The notes beneath the pieces were generated by a model. The model ran no database searches, was not told the origin of the DNA, and saw only the letters and a list, made by a program, of their open reading frames with translations. A stretch of 64,000 bases of DNA from assembly GCA_030432755.1 (NCBI GenBank), contig JAUILZ010000003.1, positions 124,001 through 188,000 of the forward strand, read 5' to 3'. The translations under genes and the position numbers were made by a program. This DNA comes from Gammaproteobacteria bacterium (lineage in GTDB: Bacteria; Pseudomonadota; Gammaproteobacteria; Arenicellales; Poriferihabitantaceae). Positions 48,960-59,384 of the stretch are shown piece after piece. Position 1 is the stretch's first letter. Each line of letters opens with the position of its first letter.

Positions 48960-49739
48960 TCACGCCGCCCGCGGCCGACGAAGAATCAGCCACAGGCCCA
49001 GCAGGATCATGGGCAGGCTGAGCACCTGGCCCATGCTCATCCAGTTCAGCGCCACCGGGCCAAGATGGGCGTCCGGTTCACGCACGAATTCCACCAGGAA
49101 GCGGAACACGCCGTAGCCCACGAGAAACAACCCCGCAACCTGTCCGTCGCGCCGCGGCCGCGAGGCGTACCACCACAGGATAACGAACAGCACCACGCCC
49201 TCCAGTCCCGCCTCGTAAAGCTGGGACGGGTGGCGCGGCGCATCCGGCATGACGGGAAACAGCACGCCCCAGGGCAGGTCCGTGGTTCGCCCCCAGAGTT
49301 CCTGGTTGACGAAGTTGCCGATGCGACCGAAGAGCAGCGCTGGCGGCACCAGCGGCGCCACGAAGTCCGATACCGCGAACAGCGAGCGCCCGGTCTTGCG
49401 GCCGTACTGCCACATGCCCGCGATCACCCCGATGAGTCCGCCGTGAAACGACATGCCGCCGTCCCAGATGGCGGCGATATCGAGTGGATTCTGCAGGTAG
49501 AAACCCGGGTTGTAGAAAAGCACGTAGCCCAGGCGTCCGCCGAGAATCACCCCCATGGCGATATAAAACAGGAGATCCGTGATCTCCTCCACTTTCCAGC
49601 CGGATTCCGGCCGCGCGGCGCGCCACCGCCCGAGAAGCACACCGGCGGTAAAGCCCGCGAGATACATCAGGCCGTACCAGTGAATGGATAACGGGCCGAC
49701 GGAGACGGCAACGGGGTCGAACCCGGGATGGGTGATCAA
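48960..49739 (-). CDS. lgt: Prolipoprotein diacylglyceryl transferase
   Basis: Lgt adds diacylglycerol to the lipobox Cys of lipoproteins. The 259-residue membrane protein has [21 protein letters not shown] at its start, the conserved [24 protein letters not shown] (with the catalytic His) and [23 protein letters not shown] signature. The start is a TTG at 49739, with GGAAAG 7 bp upstream. At least one candidate client, a lipoprotein, lies at the right edge of the window. Confidence 0.95.
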   Translation of the reverse strand: MITHPGFDPVAVSVGPLSIHWYGLMYLAGFTAGVLLGRWRAARPESGWKVEEITDLLFYIAMGVILGGRLGYVLFYNPGFYLQNPLDIAAIWDGGMSFHGGLIGVIAGMWQYGRKTGRSLFAVSDFVAPLVPPALLFGRIGNFVNQELWGRTTDLPWGVLFPVMPDAPRHPSQLYEAGLEGVVLFVILWWYASRPRRDGQVAGLFLVGYGVFRFLVEFVREPDAHLGPVALNWMSMGQVLSLPMILLGLWLILRRPRAA

Positions 49740-49932
49740 GGTCTGGCTTTCCGGTAGGATCGAATGGGTATCGCGCCGCCTCGGCGGGCGGGCGGATTAT
49801 AGGCGCAATCGCGCGCGGCGCCCAACGGACCTGATCGGGGGAGAAAAATTACTCCCTGTTATCAATGTCTTGCCGGCCTGTTCTTCCGTACCCTGTCACC
49901 TACGAATTCCCCCACGCTTACACGCGAACCTT

Positions 49933-51990
49933 ATGTCCAATCGCCTTACCGACGCCAACAGCCCATACCTTCTCCAGCACGCGGACAATCCCGTTGACTG
50001 GTATCCCTGGGGACCGGAGGCGCTGGCGCTGGCGGAACGACTCGACCGTCCCATCCTGCTGTCCATCGGCTACGCCGCGTGTCACTGGTGCCACGTGATG
50101 GCCCACGAATCCTTTGAGAACGAGGCCATCGCGGAGACCATGAACAGGCTGTTCGTCTGCGTCAAGGTGGATCGCGAGGAGAGACCCGACCTGGACAGGA
50201 TCTACCAGACCGCCCACCAGGTGCTCACCAACCGACCCGGCGGCTGGCCGTTGACGGTGGCGCTGACGCCGGGCGGTCATGCGCCCATTTTCGCCGGCAC
50301 CTATTTTCCGCCGGAACCACGCCACGGCATGCCGGGATTCGCCGAATTGCTGGAGCGCATCGCCGCGCATTACCGCGACAACCACGGGTCGATGGCGGAT
50401 CACGAGGCGGCTTTCCGGCGCGCGCTCGGCAACCTCAACCCGGTCGCCGGGGCCGCCAGTTCGGTGGACGCGGACGCCGCCCTGCGCGCCGCCCTCGAGA
50501 CCCTGAAACAGCAGTTCGATCCGGCTCACGGCGGATTCGGTGACGCACCGAAGTTTCCCCATCCCACCCAGCTCGAGCTCCTGCTGCACCTTGGCGCGGG
50601 TGAAGGCGAGCGCGCGGACCTTGCGCGCGCGATGCTGGTGAAAACACTCCAACGCATGCATCGCGGTGGCCTGTTCGATCAATTGACCGGCGGATTCTTC
50701 CGCTACTCCGTGGACCGCGCCTGGCGGATTCCGCACTTCGAGAAAATGCTCTACGACAATGCCCAGCTGCTCGGTCTCTACGCCGATGCGGGAAAGCTCA
50801 CGGGGAACCCGGAGTTCGAACGCGCCGCCGGCTGGACCGCGGACTGGGTGATGTCCGACATGCAGCAGGATCACGGCGGCTACGCCGCTACCCTGGACGC
50901 CGATTCCGAGGGCCACGAGGGGCGCTACTACGTCTGGAGCGAGACCGACCTGCGCGCGGTTCTCAGCGCGCCGGAATACGAGGCGCTGGAGGCGCATTTC
51001 GGCCTCTACGGAGAGCCCAATTTCGAGGGATACTGGCATTTCAACATCGCCGAGGTGGAAACGGCGGAAGACGTTGAAATCGACCAGGCGGCGCGCGCCC
51101 GGGATCTCGCCGCGGCGCTGGCGAAGCTGCGCACCCTCCGCGCGGAACGCGTCCCGCCCGCGCTCGATGACAAGATACTCACCGCGTGGAACGGCCTGAT
51201 GATCCGCGGCATGGCACGAGCAGGCCGGCAGATGGGCAATCCCGCGTTACTGGAATCAGCGCGGCGCGCGGCGGATTTCGTCCATGCCCACCTGTTCGTC
51301 GACGGCCGGCTCCGGGTGAGCTTTCGCGACGGGCGCAGTTCGCTGGCGGGCTATCTCGACGACTACGCCTTCCTCGCCGAGGGTCTGCTGGAACTGCTGC
51401 AGGCGGGCTGGCGGGCGCGCGACTTCCAGTTGTTGAGCGCCTGCTGCGATGCCCTGCTGACGCATTTCGAGGACAACGAAAACGGCGGCTTCTTCCTTAC
51501 CGCCCACGACCACGAGGCGCTGCTCTATCGCCCCAAGACCGGCGCGGACGACGCGATTCCCGCCGCCAACGCCGCTGCCGTGCGGGTGCTGCATCGGCTC
51601 GGTATGCTGCTTGGGGAGTCGCGCTACATTACCGCCGCCGAACGTACCGTGGCACTGTTCTCCGCCGATCTCGCGCGCAACCCGTCAGTGTTTGCGGCCC
51701 TGCTGCTGGCTGCGGCGGAAAGCACGCAGGACAGCGTTCACGTCGTCCTGCGCGGCTCCCGCGAATCACTGGCGGACTGGGGAGCGCAGATCCAGAAGGC
51801 GCGCCTTTCCACCTGCCAGGTGTTTCCGATACCGCGGGATGCCGGTGACCTGCCCCCGGCGCTGGCGGCCAGGGCGGCCGTGGCAGGATCCACCGTGGGC
51901 TATGTCTGCCGAGGATTCCAGTGTTCCCCACCGGTGGCCACGATCGAGGAATTGCTGGCCCTGCTGACACAGCCAGCGCAATCGTCGTAA
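49933..51990 (+). CDS. Thioredoxin-domain/glycoside-like protein of the YyaL (DUF255, SSP411) family
   Basis: The 685-residue protein has an N-terminal thioredoxin-like domain with [18 protein letters not shown], the family hallmark, then an (alpha/alpha)-type helical domain (about 200-560, with [16 protein letters not shown] and [23 protein letters not shown] [16 protein letters not shown]). Homologues occur widely, including human SPATA20; no reaction is agreed. The start at 49933 is set by homology ([20 protein letters not shown]); the frame is open to 49684. Confidence 0.9.
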   Translation: MSNRLTDANSPYLLQHADNPVDWYPWGPEALALAERLDRPILLSIGYAACHWCHVMAHESFENEAIAETMNRLFVCVKVDREERPDLDRIYQTAHQVLTNRPGGWPLTVALTPGGHAPIFAGTYFPPEPRHGMPGFAELLERIAAHYRDNHGSMADHEAAFRRALGNLNPVAGAASSVDADAALRAALETLKQQFDPAHGGFGDAPKFPHPTQLELLLHLGAGEGERADLARAMLVKTLQRMHRGGLFDQLTGGFFRYSVDRAWRIPHFEKMLYDNAQLLGLYADAGKLTGNPEFERAAGWTADWVMSDMQQDHGGYAATLDADSEGHEGRYYVWSETDLRAVLSAPEYEALEAHFGLYGEPNFEGYWHFNIAEVETAEDVEIDQAARARDLAAALAKLRTLRAERVPPALDDKILTAWNGLMIRGMARAGRQMGNPALLESARRAADFVHAHLFVDGRLRVSFRDGRSSLAGYLDDYAFLAEGLLELLQAGWRARDFQLLSACCDALLTHFEDNENGGFFLTAHDHEALLYRPKTGADDAIPAANAAAVRVLHRLGMLLGESRYITAAERTVALFSADLARNPSVFAALLLAAAESTQDSVHVVLRGSRESLADWGAQIQKARLSTCQVFPIPRDAGDLPPALAARAAVAGSTVGYVCRGFQCSPPVATIEELLALLTQPAQSS

Positions 51991-52016
51991 GTAACTGGAC
52001 CGGACGAGCTGTTTTC

Positions 52017-52706
52017 TCAGGAGCGCCGCACCAGGATATCCCGCACCACGTGTCCCCGACGCAGCCCGCGGCGCTCGAAGCGGGTTTCCGGCCGCCATTC
52101 CGGCCTGGGCGCGTAGCCGTCCGTTCCCCCGGCGTTGACGAAAGCGGAGCAATTCTCCAGCACCGCCAGCCCCTGTTCGGCATAGTCTTCCCAGTCGGTG
52201 GCGAAATGGAATATACCTTCCCCCGGTTCCAGCCTGGACGCCGCGAGATCCGCGAACGCGGGATTCAGGATGCGCCGCTTGTGGTGACGTTTCTTCGGCC
52301 AGGGATCAGGAAAGAAAAGATGTATCCGCCGCAGGCTGTCCGGCGGAATGTTGTGCGCGAGTATCCGCACCGCATCCTCCTGCATGACACGCACGTTGTC
52401 GATCCCGTCACGATCCAGCCTGAGCAGCAGGTTGCCCACGCCCGGGCGATGCACCTCGATGCCGAGGAAGTTCCATTCCGGACGGGCCGCCGCCAGGGCG
52501 CGCAGGGCGCCGCCGTCGCCGAAGCCGATCTCGAGCACGCTGGGTGCCTCGCGGCCGAACAACGCTGCGAGGTCGAGGGGCCGGTCTCCGGCCTCCACGC
52601 CGTAAGTCGTCCACAACGTTTCCAGCGCCCGTTCCTGCCCTTTCGTCATGCGACCCTCGCGGATCACGTAGCTGCGAACCGGGCGACGGGAAGTGGGTGC
52701 TGACAT
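52017..52706 (-). CDS. trmB: tRNA (guanine-N7-)-methyltransferase
   Basis: TrmB makes m7G46 in tRNA. The 229-residue SAM-dependent enzyme has the motif VLEIGFGDGGALRALA, FLGIEVHRPGVGNLLLRL, MQEDAVRIL and the conserved RIHLFFPDPWPKKRHHKRRILNP region. Length is usual (about 230). It is divergent from the thiolase gene. Confidence 0.95.
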   Translation of the reverse strand: MSAPTSRRPVRSYVIREGRMTKGQERALETLWTTYGVEAGDRPLDLAALFGREAPSVLEIGFGDGGALRALAAARPEWNFLGIEVHRPGVGNLLLRLDRDGIDNVRVMQEDAVRILAHNIPPDSLRRIHLFFPDPWPKKRHHKRRILNPAFADLAASRLEPGEGIFHFATDWEDYAEQGLAVLENCSAFVNAGGTDGYAPRPEWRPETRFERRGLRRGHVVRDILVRRS

Positions 52707-52817
52707 CGGGGAGCGGGTAAGGCGAAGGGAGTTGTGCGTTGCGCCAGCCTTCCCTGGCCCGGGCCGGAAAAAGCGGGACGCTATAATGACGATTATATTT
52801 CATCCGGCGACTCAGCC

Positions 52818-54143
52818 ATGAACCAGGGACGCCCCGTATACCTCGTCGACGGCAGCCGCACGCCCTTCCTGCGCGCGCTCGAGCCCGGCCCTTTCTCGGC
52901 CGCGGATCTCGCATTGCAGGCGGGACGCCCCTTGCTCGGACGCCAGCCATTCGCACCCGACGCGCTCGACGAGGTCATCCTCGGCTGCGTCGGCCCGGAT
53001 GCCGACGAGGCCAATATCGCGCGCGTGGTTTCGCTGCGCCTCGGTTGCGGTGACGGCGTGCCGGCGTGGACCGTGGCGCGAAATTGCGCGAGCGGCATGC
53101 AGGCGCTGGACAGCGCGGCGTTTCATATTGCACACGGCCGCGCGGACCTGGTGCTCGCCGGCGGCACCGAGGCCATGAGCCGCGCGCCGGTGCTGTTCCG
53201 GCGCGACTTCGTCACCTGGCTGAGCCGCTGGTCTCGGGCGCGTTCGCTGACAGACAAGCTCAAGACCCTGGGCATGCTGCGCCCCGCCGCGCTGAAGCCG
53301 GAGATCGGCCTCCTCAAGGGGCTGCGCGATCCGGTGGTGGGGCTTTCCATGGGTCAGACCGCGGAAAAGATCGCCTGGCGATTCGGCATCACCCGCGAGC
53401 AGATGGACCGCTACGCCATTCGCAGTCATGATCGACTGGCGGCTGCCACCGATGGCGGCCATTTCGCCGGCGAACTCGTCCCGCTCTTCGACTACGACGG
53501 CAAGACCTGGGCGGAAGACAACGGCCTCCGGCGAGGCTCCACCCTCGACAAGCTGGCGCGCCTGAAGCCCGTGTTCGATCGTCCCGCCGGCAAGGTCACC
53601 GCCGGCAACAGCGCCCAGGTCACCGACGGCGCGGCGTGGATGCTGCTAGCAAGCGAGGCGGCGCTGGAGCGCCATGGACTCACGCCCCGGGGACGGTTGC
53701 TGGACACGCAGTGGGCAGGCGTCGACCCCACGCAGATGGGTCTCGGGCCGGTACATGCCTCGACCCCCATTCTCGAGCGAAATGGCCTCACGCTCGACGA
53801 TGTCGACTACTGGGAGATCAACGAGGCCTTTGCCGGACAGGTCCTGGCCTGCCTCGCCGCCTGGGAAGACGAAGATTACTGCCGCAACGAACTCGGCCTG
53901 CCCGCGGCGCTCGGCACGCTGGACCAGCAGCGCCTCAACCTCGACGGCGGCGGCATCAGCATGGGTCACCCCGTGGGCGCCAGCGGCGCGCGCATCGTGC
54001 TCCATGCGCTCGCCGTTCTGGAACGCGAACGGAAGGACCGGGCCATCGCGACGCTCTGCATCGGTGGTGGCCAGGGCGGCGCGATGCTGATCCGGCGCGA
54101 GCCTGGCAATTCGGCGCTGAAGCCCGGGGAGGCCGCGGCATGA
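52818..54143 (+). CDS. Acetyl-CoA acyltransferase (thiolase, FadI-like)
   Basis: The 441-residue thiolase cleaves 3-oxoacyl-CoA in beta-oxidation. The active-site Cys is in VARNCASGMQALDSAAFHIA, and the C-terminal block shows INEAFAGQVLACLA, GGGISMGHPVGASGARIVLH and ATLCIGGGQGGAM. Length and order (thiolase before the trifunctional-type subunit) resemble FadI/FadJ more than FadA/FadB. The start at 52818 is set by homology. It is coupled to the next gene by a four-base ATGA overlap. Confidence 0.92.
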   Translation: MNQGRPVYLVDGSRTPFLRALEPGPFSAADLALQAGRPLLGRQPFAPDALDEVILGCVGPDADEANIARVVSLRLGCGDGVPAWTVARNCASGMQALDSAAFHIAHGRADLVLAGGTEAMSRAPVLFRRDFVTWLSRWSRARSLTDKLKTLGMLRPAALKPEIGLLKGLRDPVVGLSMGQTAEKIAWRFGITREQMDRYAIRSHDRLAAATDGGHFAGELVPLFDYDGKTWAEDNGLRRGSTLDKLARLKPVFDRPAGKVTAGNSAQVTDGAAWMLLASEAALERHGLTPRGRLLDTQWAGVDPTQMGLGPVHASTPILERNGLTLDDVDYWEINEAFAGQVLACLAAWEDEDYCRNELGLPAALGTLDQQRLNLDGGGISMGHPVGASGARIVLHALAVLERERKDRAIATLCIGGGQGGAMLIRREPGNSALKPGEAAA

Positions 54144-56209
54144 AGCACTGGCGCATCGAACACGACGACGGGCTTTGCCTGCTGACCATCGACCAGGCGG
54201 ACAGCCGCCAGAACGTGCTCTCCAGCGAGGTCCTCGCGGAACTCGAACAGGCGCTGGCGGAAATCACCGCGGCGCCACCGCGGGGCCTGGTCATCCGCTC
54301 GGCCAGGACCGGCGGTTACATCGCCGGCGCGGACGTGAACGAATTTTCCCGCGTGGAGAGCCAGGAGCAGGCGCGCGCTTTCGTCGCCATGGCCCATGCC
54401 CTGTTCGACCGCATCGAGACCCTGGCCTTTCCCACGGTGGCGCTGGTGAACGGTCACTGCCTAGGCGGCGGCCTCGAACTAGCCCTCGCCTGCGACTACC
54501 GCGTGGCGCTGGAGGACGCCGAAATCCGCATCGGGCTGCCCGAGGTGCTGCTCGGAATTCACCCGGGGTTCGGCGGCACGGTGCGGGCCGTCGAGGCCTG
54601 CGGCGTGCCCGCCGCGATGGACATGGTCCTCTCGGGCCGCACGCTACCGCCGCGCGCGGCGCGAAAGGCGGGCCTGGTGGACTTCGCGGTGCCGGAACGC
54701 CAGTTGATGGCCACCGCGCGCCATCTCGTGGAGACGCGCCCGCCACGGCGAACCGCCGGCGGCTGGAAACGCTGGCTGGGTTTCGGCGCATTGCGTCCGC
54801 CCGTGGCATGGTATCTCGAACGCCAGGTCGCCCGGCGCGCGAAGCGCGATCACTACCCCGCGCCCTGGGCGGTCATCGATCTCTGGCGCCGCCATGGCGG
54901 CGATCGTTCTGACATGCTGCGCGCCGAACAGGAGTCCGTGTCGAAGCTGGTGGTGACGCCCACCTCCCGCAACCTGGTGAAGGTGTTTTTCCTCCAGGAG
55001 TCGCTGAAGGCCCTGGGCCGAGGCGATGACGCGAACAGCGAACCGGAATTCCGCCACGTCCACGTGGTCGGCGCAGGCGTGATGGGTGGCGACATCGCTT
55101 CCTGGTGCGCGCTGCGTGGCCTCCGGGTCACGATCCAGGACGCGAACCCGGAGGCCCTCGGCAGGGCGACGAAGCGCGCCCATTCCCTGTTCCGGCGCAA
55201 GTTACGCGATGAACGCTTGACGAGGCTCGCCATGGACCGCTTCCAGCCGGACCCGGCAGGACGGGGCGCGAGCCGCGCCGACATCGTGATCGAGGCCATC
55301 TTCGAGGACCTCGAGGCCAAGCGTGACCTGTTCGTCGAACTGGAAAAAACAGCCCGACCGGACGCCCTTCTTGCCACCAACACTTCCAGCATCCCGCTGG
55401 AGGACCTGGGCGACGCGCTGGAGGCGCCAGGCCGTCTCGTGGGGCTGCATTTCTTCAACCCGGTGGCAAAGATGCAACTGGTGGAGGTGGTACACGGGAC
55501 AGCGACGGACGACGCGGTGGTTGCACGCGCAAGACGTTTCGCCGGGATCATCGGCCGCCTGCCGCTACCGGTGAAGAGCAGCCCGGGATTCCTCGTCAAC
55601 CGGGTGCTGACGCCTTACCTGATGGAGGCGGTGACGCTGCTCCGCGAAGGCGTGCCGGCGCCGGTGATCGACGCCGCGGCGAAGCAGTTCGGCATGCCCA
55701 TGGGTCCGGTGGAACTCGCGGATACCGTGGGCCTCGATATCTGTCGCCACGTCGCCCTGAACCTGGCGGCGCCGGGCGATGCCCTGCCGGACATCCTCGA
55801 GCGCAAGGTCGCCGCGGGAAAACTCGGTCGCAAAACCGGCGAGGGTTTTTACCGCTGGAAGAACGCTAAGCCGGTGCGTGACAAGTCAGCCCAAGACGCC
55901 GGCCCCACGGATCTCGAGGACCGGCTGATCCTGCGCTACCTCAACGAGACCGTTGCCTGCGTCGCGGAGGGCATCGTCGACGATGCAGACCTGGCTGCCG
56001 GCGGCCTGGTGTTCGGCACCGGCTACGCGCCGTTTCGCGGCGGGCCGGTCAACGACATCATCGACCGTGGACAGGAAACCCTGCGCCAGCGCCTGCTGGA
56101 CCTCGAGCAGCGCCATGGTGCGCGTTTTACGCCGCACAACGGCTGGAGTTCCATCGAACTCGGTGCAAAGGGCGGCCTCGGTGCAAAGGGCGGCCCGGAG
56201 TCCCCGTGA
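54140..56209 (+). CDS. Enoyl-CoA hydratase / 3-hydroxyacyl-CoA dehydrogenase (FadJ-like)
   Basis: The 689-residue two-domain enzyme does two steps of fatty-acid breakdown. The crotonase domain (1-190) keeps both glutamates in NGHCLGGGLELALACD and RIGLPEVLLGIHPGFGG. The dehydrogenase domain (about 315 onward) has the NAD motif VVGAGVMGGDIASWCALRG, the catalytic His in GLHFFNPVAKMQLVEVV and FLVNRVLTPYLMEAVTLL. Length is near FadJ (714). A short in-frame repeat GAKGG occurs twice at the C-terminus. It is coupled with the thiolase gene, so the pair forms a complete beta-oxidation complex. Confidence 0.92.
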   Translation: MKHWRIEHDDGLCLLTIDQADSRQNVLSSEVLAELEQALAEITAAPPRGLVIRSARTGGYIAGADVNEFSRVESQEQARAFVAMAHALFDRIETLAFPTVALVNGHCLGGGLELALACDYRVALEDAEIRIGLPEVLLGIHPGFGGTVRAVEACGVPAAMDMVLSGRTLPPRAARKAGLVDFAVPERQLMATARHLVETRPPRRTAGGWKRWLGFGALRPPVAWYLERQVARRAKRDHYPAPWAVIDLWRRHGGDRSDMLRAEQESVSKLVVTPTSRNLVKVFFLQESLKALGRGDDANSEPEFRHVHVVGAGVMGGDIASWCALRGLRVTIQDANPEALGRATKRAHSLFRRKLRDERLTRLAMDRFQPDPAGRGASRADIVIEAIFEDLEAKRDLFVELEKTARPDALLATNTSSIPLEDLGDALEAPGRLVGLHFFNPVAKMQLVEVVHGTATDDAVVARARRFAGIIGRLPLPVKSSPGFLVNRVLTPYLMEAVTLLREGVPAPVIDAAAKQFGMPMGPVELADTVGLDICRHVALNLAAPGDALPDILERKVAAGKLGRKTGEGFYRWKNAKPVRDKSAQDAGPTDLEDRLILRYLNETVACVAEGIVDDADLAAGGLVFGTGYAPFRGGPVNDIIDRGQETLRQRLLDLEQRHGARFTPHNGWSSIELGAKGGLGAKGGPESP

Positions 56210-56339
56210 CACCTCGGGCTGGTCCGACGATCGGGGAATCAATTGATCGACGGACTGCCCGGGCCCGGGATCGGCGCCGGTATGGTGCCGGTTAACGGGA
56301 TCGTGAGCAACGGATCCACGATCCTGATGCGTTTGCAGG

Positions 56340-57266
56340 CTAGCCGGATTCCGCGAGCAACCAGTCGCGAAATGCGATGACCTGGTGTGCGCCGGATCGT
56401 CCCGGCGCCGTCGCCAGGTAGAAGCCGCCATCGGTTTCGAGCACGAGGTCCAGCGGGCGCACCAGCCTGCCGGACTCCAGTTCCGCGTCCACCAGGCCAC
56501 CCCAACCCAGGGCAATGCCATCGCCGGCGATGGCGGCCTGCACCACCATGCCATGGTGATCCACCAGCAGGCGATTGTCGAACCGCTCCACGTGGATGTT
56601 CATCGCCTCCAGCCACTCGGGCCAGTTGACCCAGTCCTCGCCGGATTCCTGCCATACCAGGTCATGCGCGAGGGCCTCCACCGGATTACTGCCAAGTCGC
56701 TCGCGATGACGCGCAAGGTAATCCGGACTGCAGACGGGAAACACCGATTCGCCGAACAGCAGGCGCGCGGAATCGTCTGCGGGTGGCTGGCGATAGTAAT
56801 ACAGTGACAGGTCCCAGGCGCCGGGCCGGGCGTCGCGCGGGCTTTCCCGCGCCATCAGGCGAATGGGGATATCGGTAAAACGCTGGCGAAACGCGGGCAC
56901 CCTGGGCACCAGGAAGAATGTTGCCAGTGCGCTCGTCGTGACGACCGTTACCTGGTTGCCATCGGCGCGCGACAGCAGGTCGCTGGTGGCGCCGCGGAGT
57001 TGCTCCAGCGCATGACTCACGGACAGGAGGTAGGTATGACCATCGTCGTTGAGCTGGACGCCGCGCCTCTCACGGCGGAACAGTGCGCGGCCGAGGTGCT
57101 CCTCGAGATGACGGATCTGCCGGCTCACCGCACCCTGGGTCACGCTCAGTTCTCCCGCGGCGAGGGTGAAACTCTGCAACCTGGCCGCGGCCTCGAACAC
57201 GACGAGGCTTTTTAACGGGGGCAACCGGGTGTTGGCGACCATGAATCTGCCATGAGGTTTTCTCAT
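56340..57266 (-). CDS. LysR-type transcriptional regulator (GcvA-like)
   Basis: The 308-residue LTTR has an N-terminal winged helix-turn-helix (RLQSFTLAAGELSVTQGAVSRQIRHLEEHLG) and a periplasmic-binding-like effector domain. The pattern LPPLKSLVVFEAAARLQSFT is typical of the GcvA/AmpR subgroup. It is divergent from a Rieske oxygenase gene 121 bp away, which it probably controls. The start could be the ATG at 57266 or the later ATG at 57242; the latter gives the usual GcvA-type N-terminus. Confidence 0.9.
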   Translation of the reverse strand: MRKPHGRFMVANTRLPPLKSLVVFEAAARLQSFTLAAGELSVTQGAVSRQIRHLEEHLGRALFRRERRGVQLNDDGHTYLLSVSHALEQLRGATSDLLSRADGNQVTVVTTSALATFFLVPRVPAFRQRFTDIPIRLMARESPRDARPGAWDLSLYYYRQPPADDSARLLFGESVFPVCSPDYLARHRERLGSNPVEALAHDLVWQESGEDWVNWPEWLEAMNIHVERFDNRLLVDHHGMVVQAAIAGDGIALGWGGLVDAELESGRLVRPLDLVLETDGGFYLATAPGRSGAHQVIAFRDWLLAESG

Positions 57267-57387
57267 GGATTATTGCATAAAAATCGCTTGTCCCCGCTCG
57301 TGGCGGGCGTAAAGTAGTGGCAAATACCGTGGACCAGGCAACCTGCCAGCCGGTCCGTATCGAAAACGTCATTCAGCCGCTGCCGCG

Positions 57388-58575
57388 ATGTCCCTGCCGA
57401 TACAGTCCCTGCTCTCCGCCGACCAGCTCCAGTCCGTACTCCGCCCGGTGGGGGAAGCGCGTGGCATGCCCAACGCGGCCTACAACACCGAGGAGGCGTT
57501 CCGCTTCGAGCGCGATCACCTGTTCGCGCCTAACTGGACGGCCATCGCGTTCATCGATTCGCTGCAGGCCGGGGAAGCGCGCCCGGTGGATTTTCTCGGG
57601 CTGCCGTTACTGATCACCCGCCAGCGCGATGGTGCGGTGAACGTGTTTCACAATGTCTGCAGCCACCGCGGTTTCCAGCTCGTCGATACGACCCGCCGCA
57701 CCAATGGCCTGCTGGTATGCCCGTATCATTCCTGGACCTACGCGCTCAGCGGGGAGCTCAAGGCGACGCCCCATATCGGCGGCGTCGGTGTTCACAATCT
57801 GGAGGGCTTTCGCTGCGCAGACCATGGACTTCGGCCCGTGCGCTCCCATGTGTGGCTCGGCGTACTGTTCGTCAACCTCGACGGAAAAGCCCCCACTTTT
57901 TCTGAAAGCGCAGCCACCGTGATCGATCGCTACCGCAGGCTCATGGGACCCGATGGCGAATCACTGTTGCGCCCGGCCATAACCCACGGTGGCGCCAGTA
58001 TCGACGTCAACTGCAACTGGAAGCTCGCGTTGGAGAACTATCTCGAGGCCTATCACCTGCCGTTCATTCATCCCGGCCTGAACAGCTATTCGCCGCTGGA
58101 CCGCCACGCCTGCGAGATCATCAGCGGCAATTGCGCCGGCCAGGTGACCGCGAGCTTCGATCCCGGTCTCGACCGCGCCAACCCGCTGCCGCTGTTTCCC
58201 GGTTGGGACCCGGAGCGTCTTGCCACAGGGGAATACCCCGTGCTCTATCCCAACCTCCTGCTGGGTTTCCAGGCGAATCACGTGTTCGCCATGATCGTGC
58301 ACCCGGTGTCCTCCGTGACCTGCCGGGAGGAACTGATGATCTTCTATGCCGGCGATGCGGCCAATGACGACTGCTACCTTGGTGAGCGCAAGTCCAACCT
58401 CGACGCCTGGACGATGGTTTTCAACGAGGATATCGAACCCTGTGAAAGGATGCAGGTGGGTCGCCAGTCGCCGGGATACACCGGCGGCGCATTCTCGCCG
58501 GTGCATGACGTCTGCTCACACCATTTTCATCAATGGGTGGCGAAGCAATATCTCGCGGCGGGATCGGCCAACTAG
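57388..58575 (+). CDS. Rieske non-haem iron oxygenase alpha subunit, quaternary-amine type
   Basis: The 395-residue oxygenase has a Rieske [2Fe-2S] site (CSHRG and CPYHSW: C91, H93, C111, H114) and a mononuclear iron site (H223 and H228 in ENYLEAYHLPFIHPG). The bridging residue before AYH is Glu (E220), not the Asp of ring hydroxylases; Glu is typical of carnitine, choline and betaine monooxygenases. It is therefore probably active on a quaternary amine, but length and sequence do not allow one substrate to be named. No reductase gene is adjacent. Expression is likely under the divergent LysR regulator. Confidence 0.85.
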   Translation: MSLPIQSLLSADQLQSVLRPVGEARGMPNAAYNTEEAFRFERDHLFAPNWTAIAFIDSLQAGEARPVDFLGLPLLITRQRDGAVNVFHNVCSHRGFQLVDTTRRTNGLLVCPYHSWTYALSGELKATPHIGGVGVHNLEGFRCADHGLRPVRSHVWLGVLFVNLDGKAPTFSESAATVIDRYRRLMGPDGESLLRPAITHGGASIDVNCNWKLALENYLEAYHLPFIHPGLNSYSPLDRHACEIISGNCAGQVTASFDPGLDRANPLPLFPGWDPERLATGEYPVLYPNLLLGFQANHVFAMIVHPVSSVTCREELMIFYAGDAANDDCYLGERKSNLDAWTMVFNEDIEPCERMQVGRQSPGYTGGAFSPVHDVCSHHFHQWVAKQYLAAGSAN

Positions 58576-58598
58576 CCCCGCTACGCTCCTGAATGCTC

Positions 58599-59384
58599 CT
58601 ATCGGCTTACGGGAAACTGCACCAGGTTGCTAATTCCAGGTTCCGCGGTAACAGAAGCATCCCTCGCATCGGCACTGGTATCGACCGGCCGTTCCGGCCA
58701 CCAGAGTTGCCTGCCGCGCTGGCCCACGCGAAGTAGCGGGGCTTCCTGCCCTTGCAGCGCCGACCATTCGCGCCGGAAAACATTCTCCTCCTCGATCGCC
58801 TGTCCCTCGGAATCAAAGTAGCGCCAGGTGCCGTTGGTGAGGTGGCGCGCATGGGATAGTTCATGGAACAGGTTCTGTTGCGCGGAGAACGGGATGGGGC
58901 GGCGCGCGCGGTCGAATACCACGTGGCTGCCGCTGTCGGGAATTCGGGCATCGAACAGGATCACGACGTCCGCACCGCGTCCGTCGGTAAGCCGGGTGGT
59001 TACCGGCGCATGGGTCCTGCCGGAAGCAACCAGGGCCCACTCGGAATGGCGCAGTGTGAGCGTATTGCCACTGGCGTAGATGGCATCCAGGGTTTCGCGT
59101 CCGATCGGCGTGCGCGCGATGTCATCGAGCCAGTCGCTCAGGCGCCGGATCTGCGCCGGGGACCCCTCGATCAGGATGGCGGGACCGGGCTGTAACGTCC
59201 GGCTGGTATGGCGAAAGTTGCGCCTTACCCGGAGATCGTCCGCGGGAGTGATGCTCTTGACGAGGGCAAGCTCAAAGGTATCGGCCCTTGCCTCGGGGAA
59301 AGCCGACCAGGAAGCCGCGACCACGTAGAGACCGATGGCCAGCAGTACCGACCGATACGGCGATGCGGATAGAAATCTTCCCAT
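58599..59384 (-). CDS. Exported M91-like (NleD-type) zinc metallopeptidase
   Basis: The 261-residue protein has an N-terminal signal or anchor segment (about 10-33, ending EARA) and a peptidase with the zinc motif HELSH (residues 174-178) in NLFHELSHARHLTNG, followed by SEGQAIEEENVFRREW with a candidate third ligand or NleD-type Glu. This HExxH plus IEEENVFRREW pattern is characteristic of peptidase family M91, known from type III effectors such as NleD and from many bacterial proteins without known targets. The ATG at 59384 is preferred to the GTG at 59411. No secretion genes are nearby. Confidence 0.7.
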   Translation of the reverse strand: MGRFLSASPYRSVLLAIGLYVVAASWSAFPEARADTFELALVKSITPADDLRVRRNFRHTSRTLQPGPAILIEGSPAQIRRLSDWLDDIARTPIGRETLDAIYASGNTLTLRHSEWALVASGRTHAPVTTRLTDGRGADVVILFDARIPDSGSHVVFDRARRPIPFSAQQNLFHELSHARHLTNGTWRYFDSEGQAIEEENVFRREWSALQGQEAPLLRVGQRGRQLWWPERPVDTSADARDASVTAEPGISNLVQFPVSR

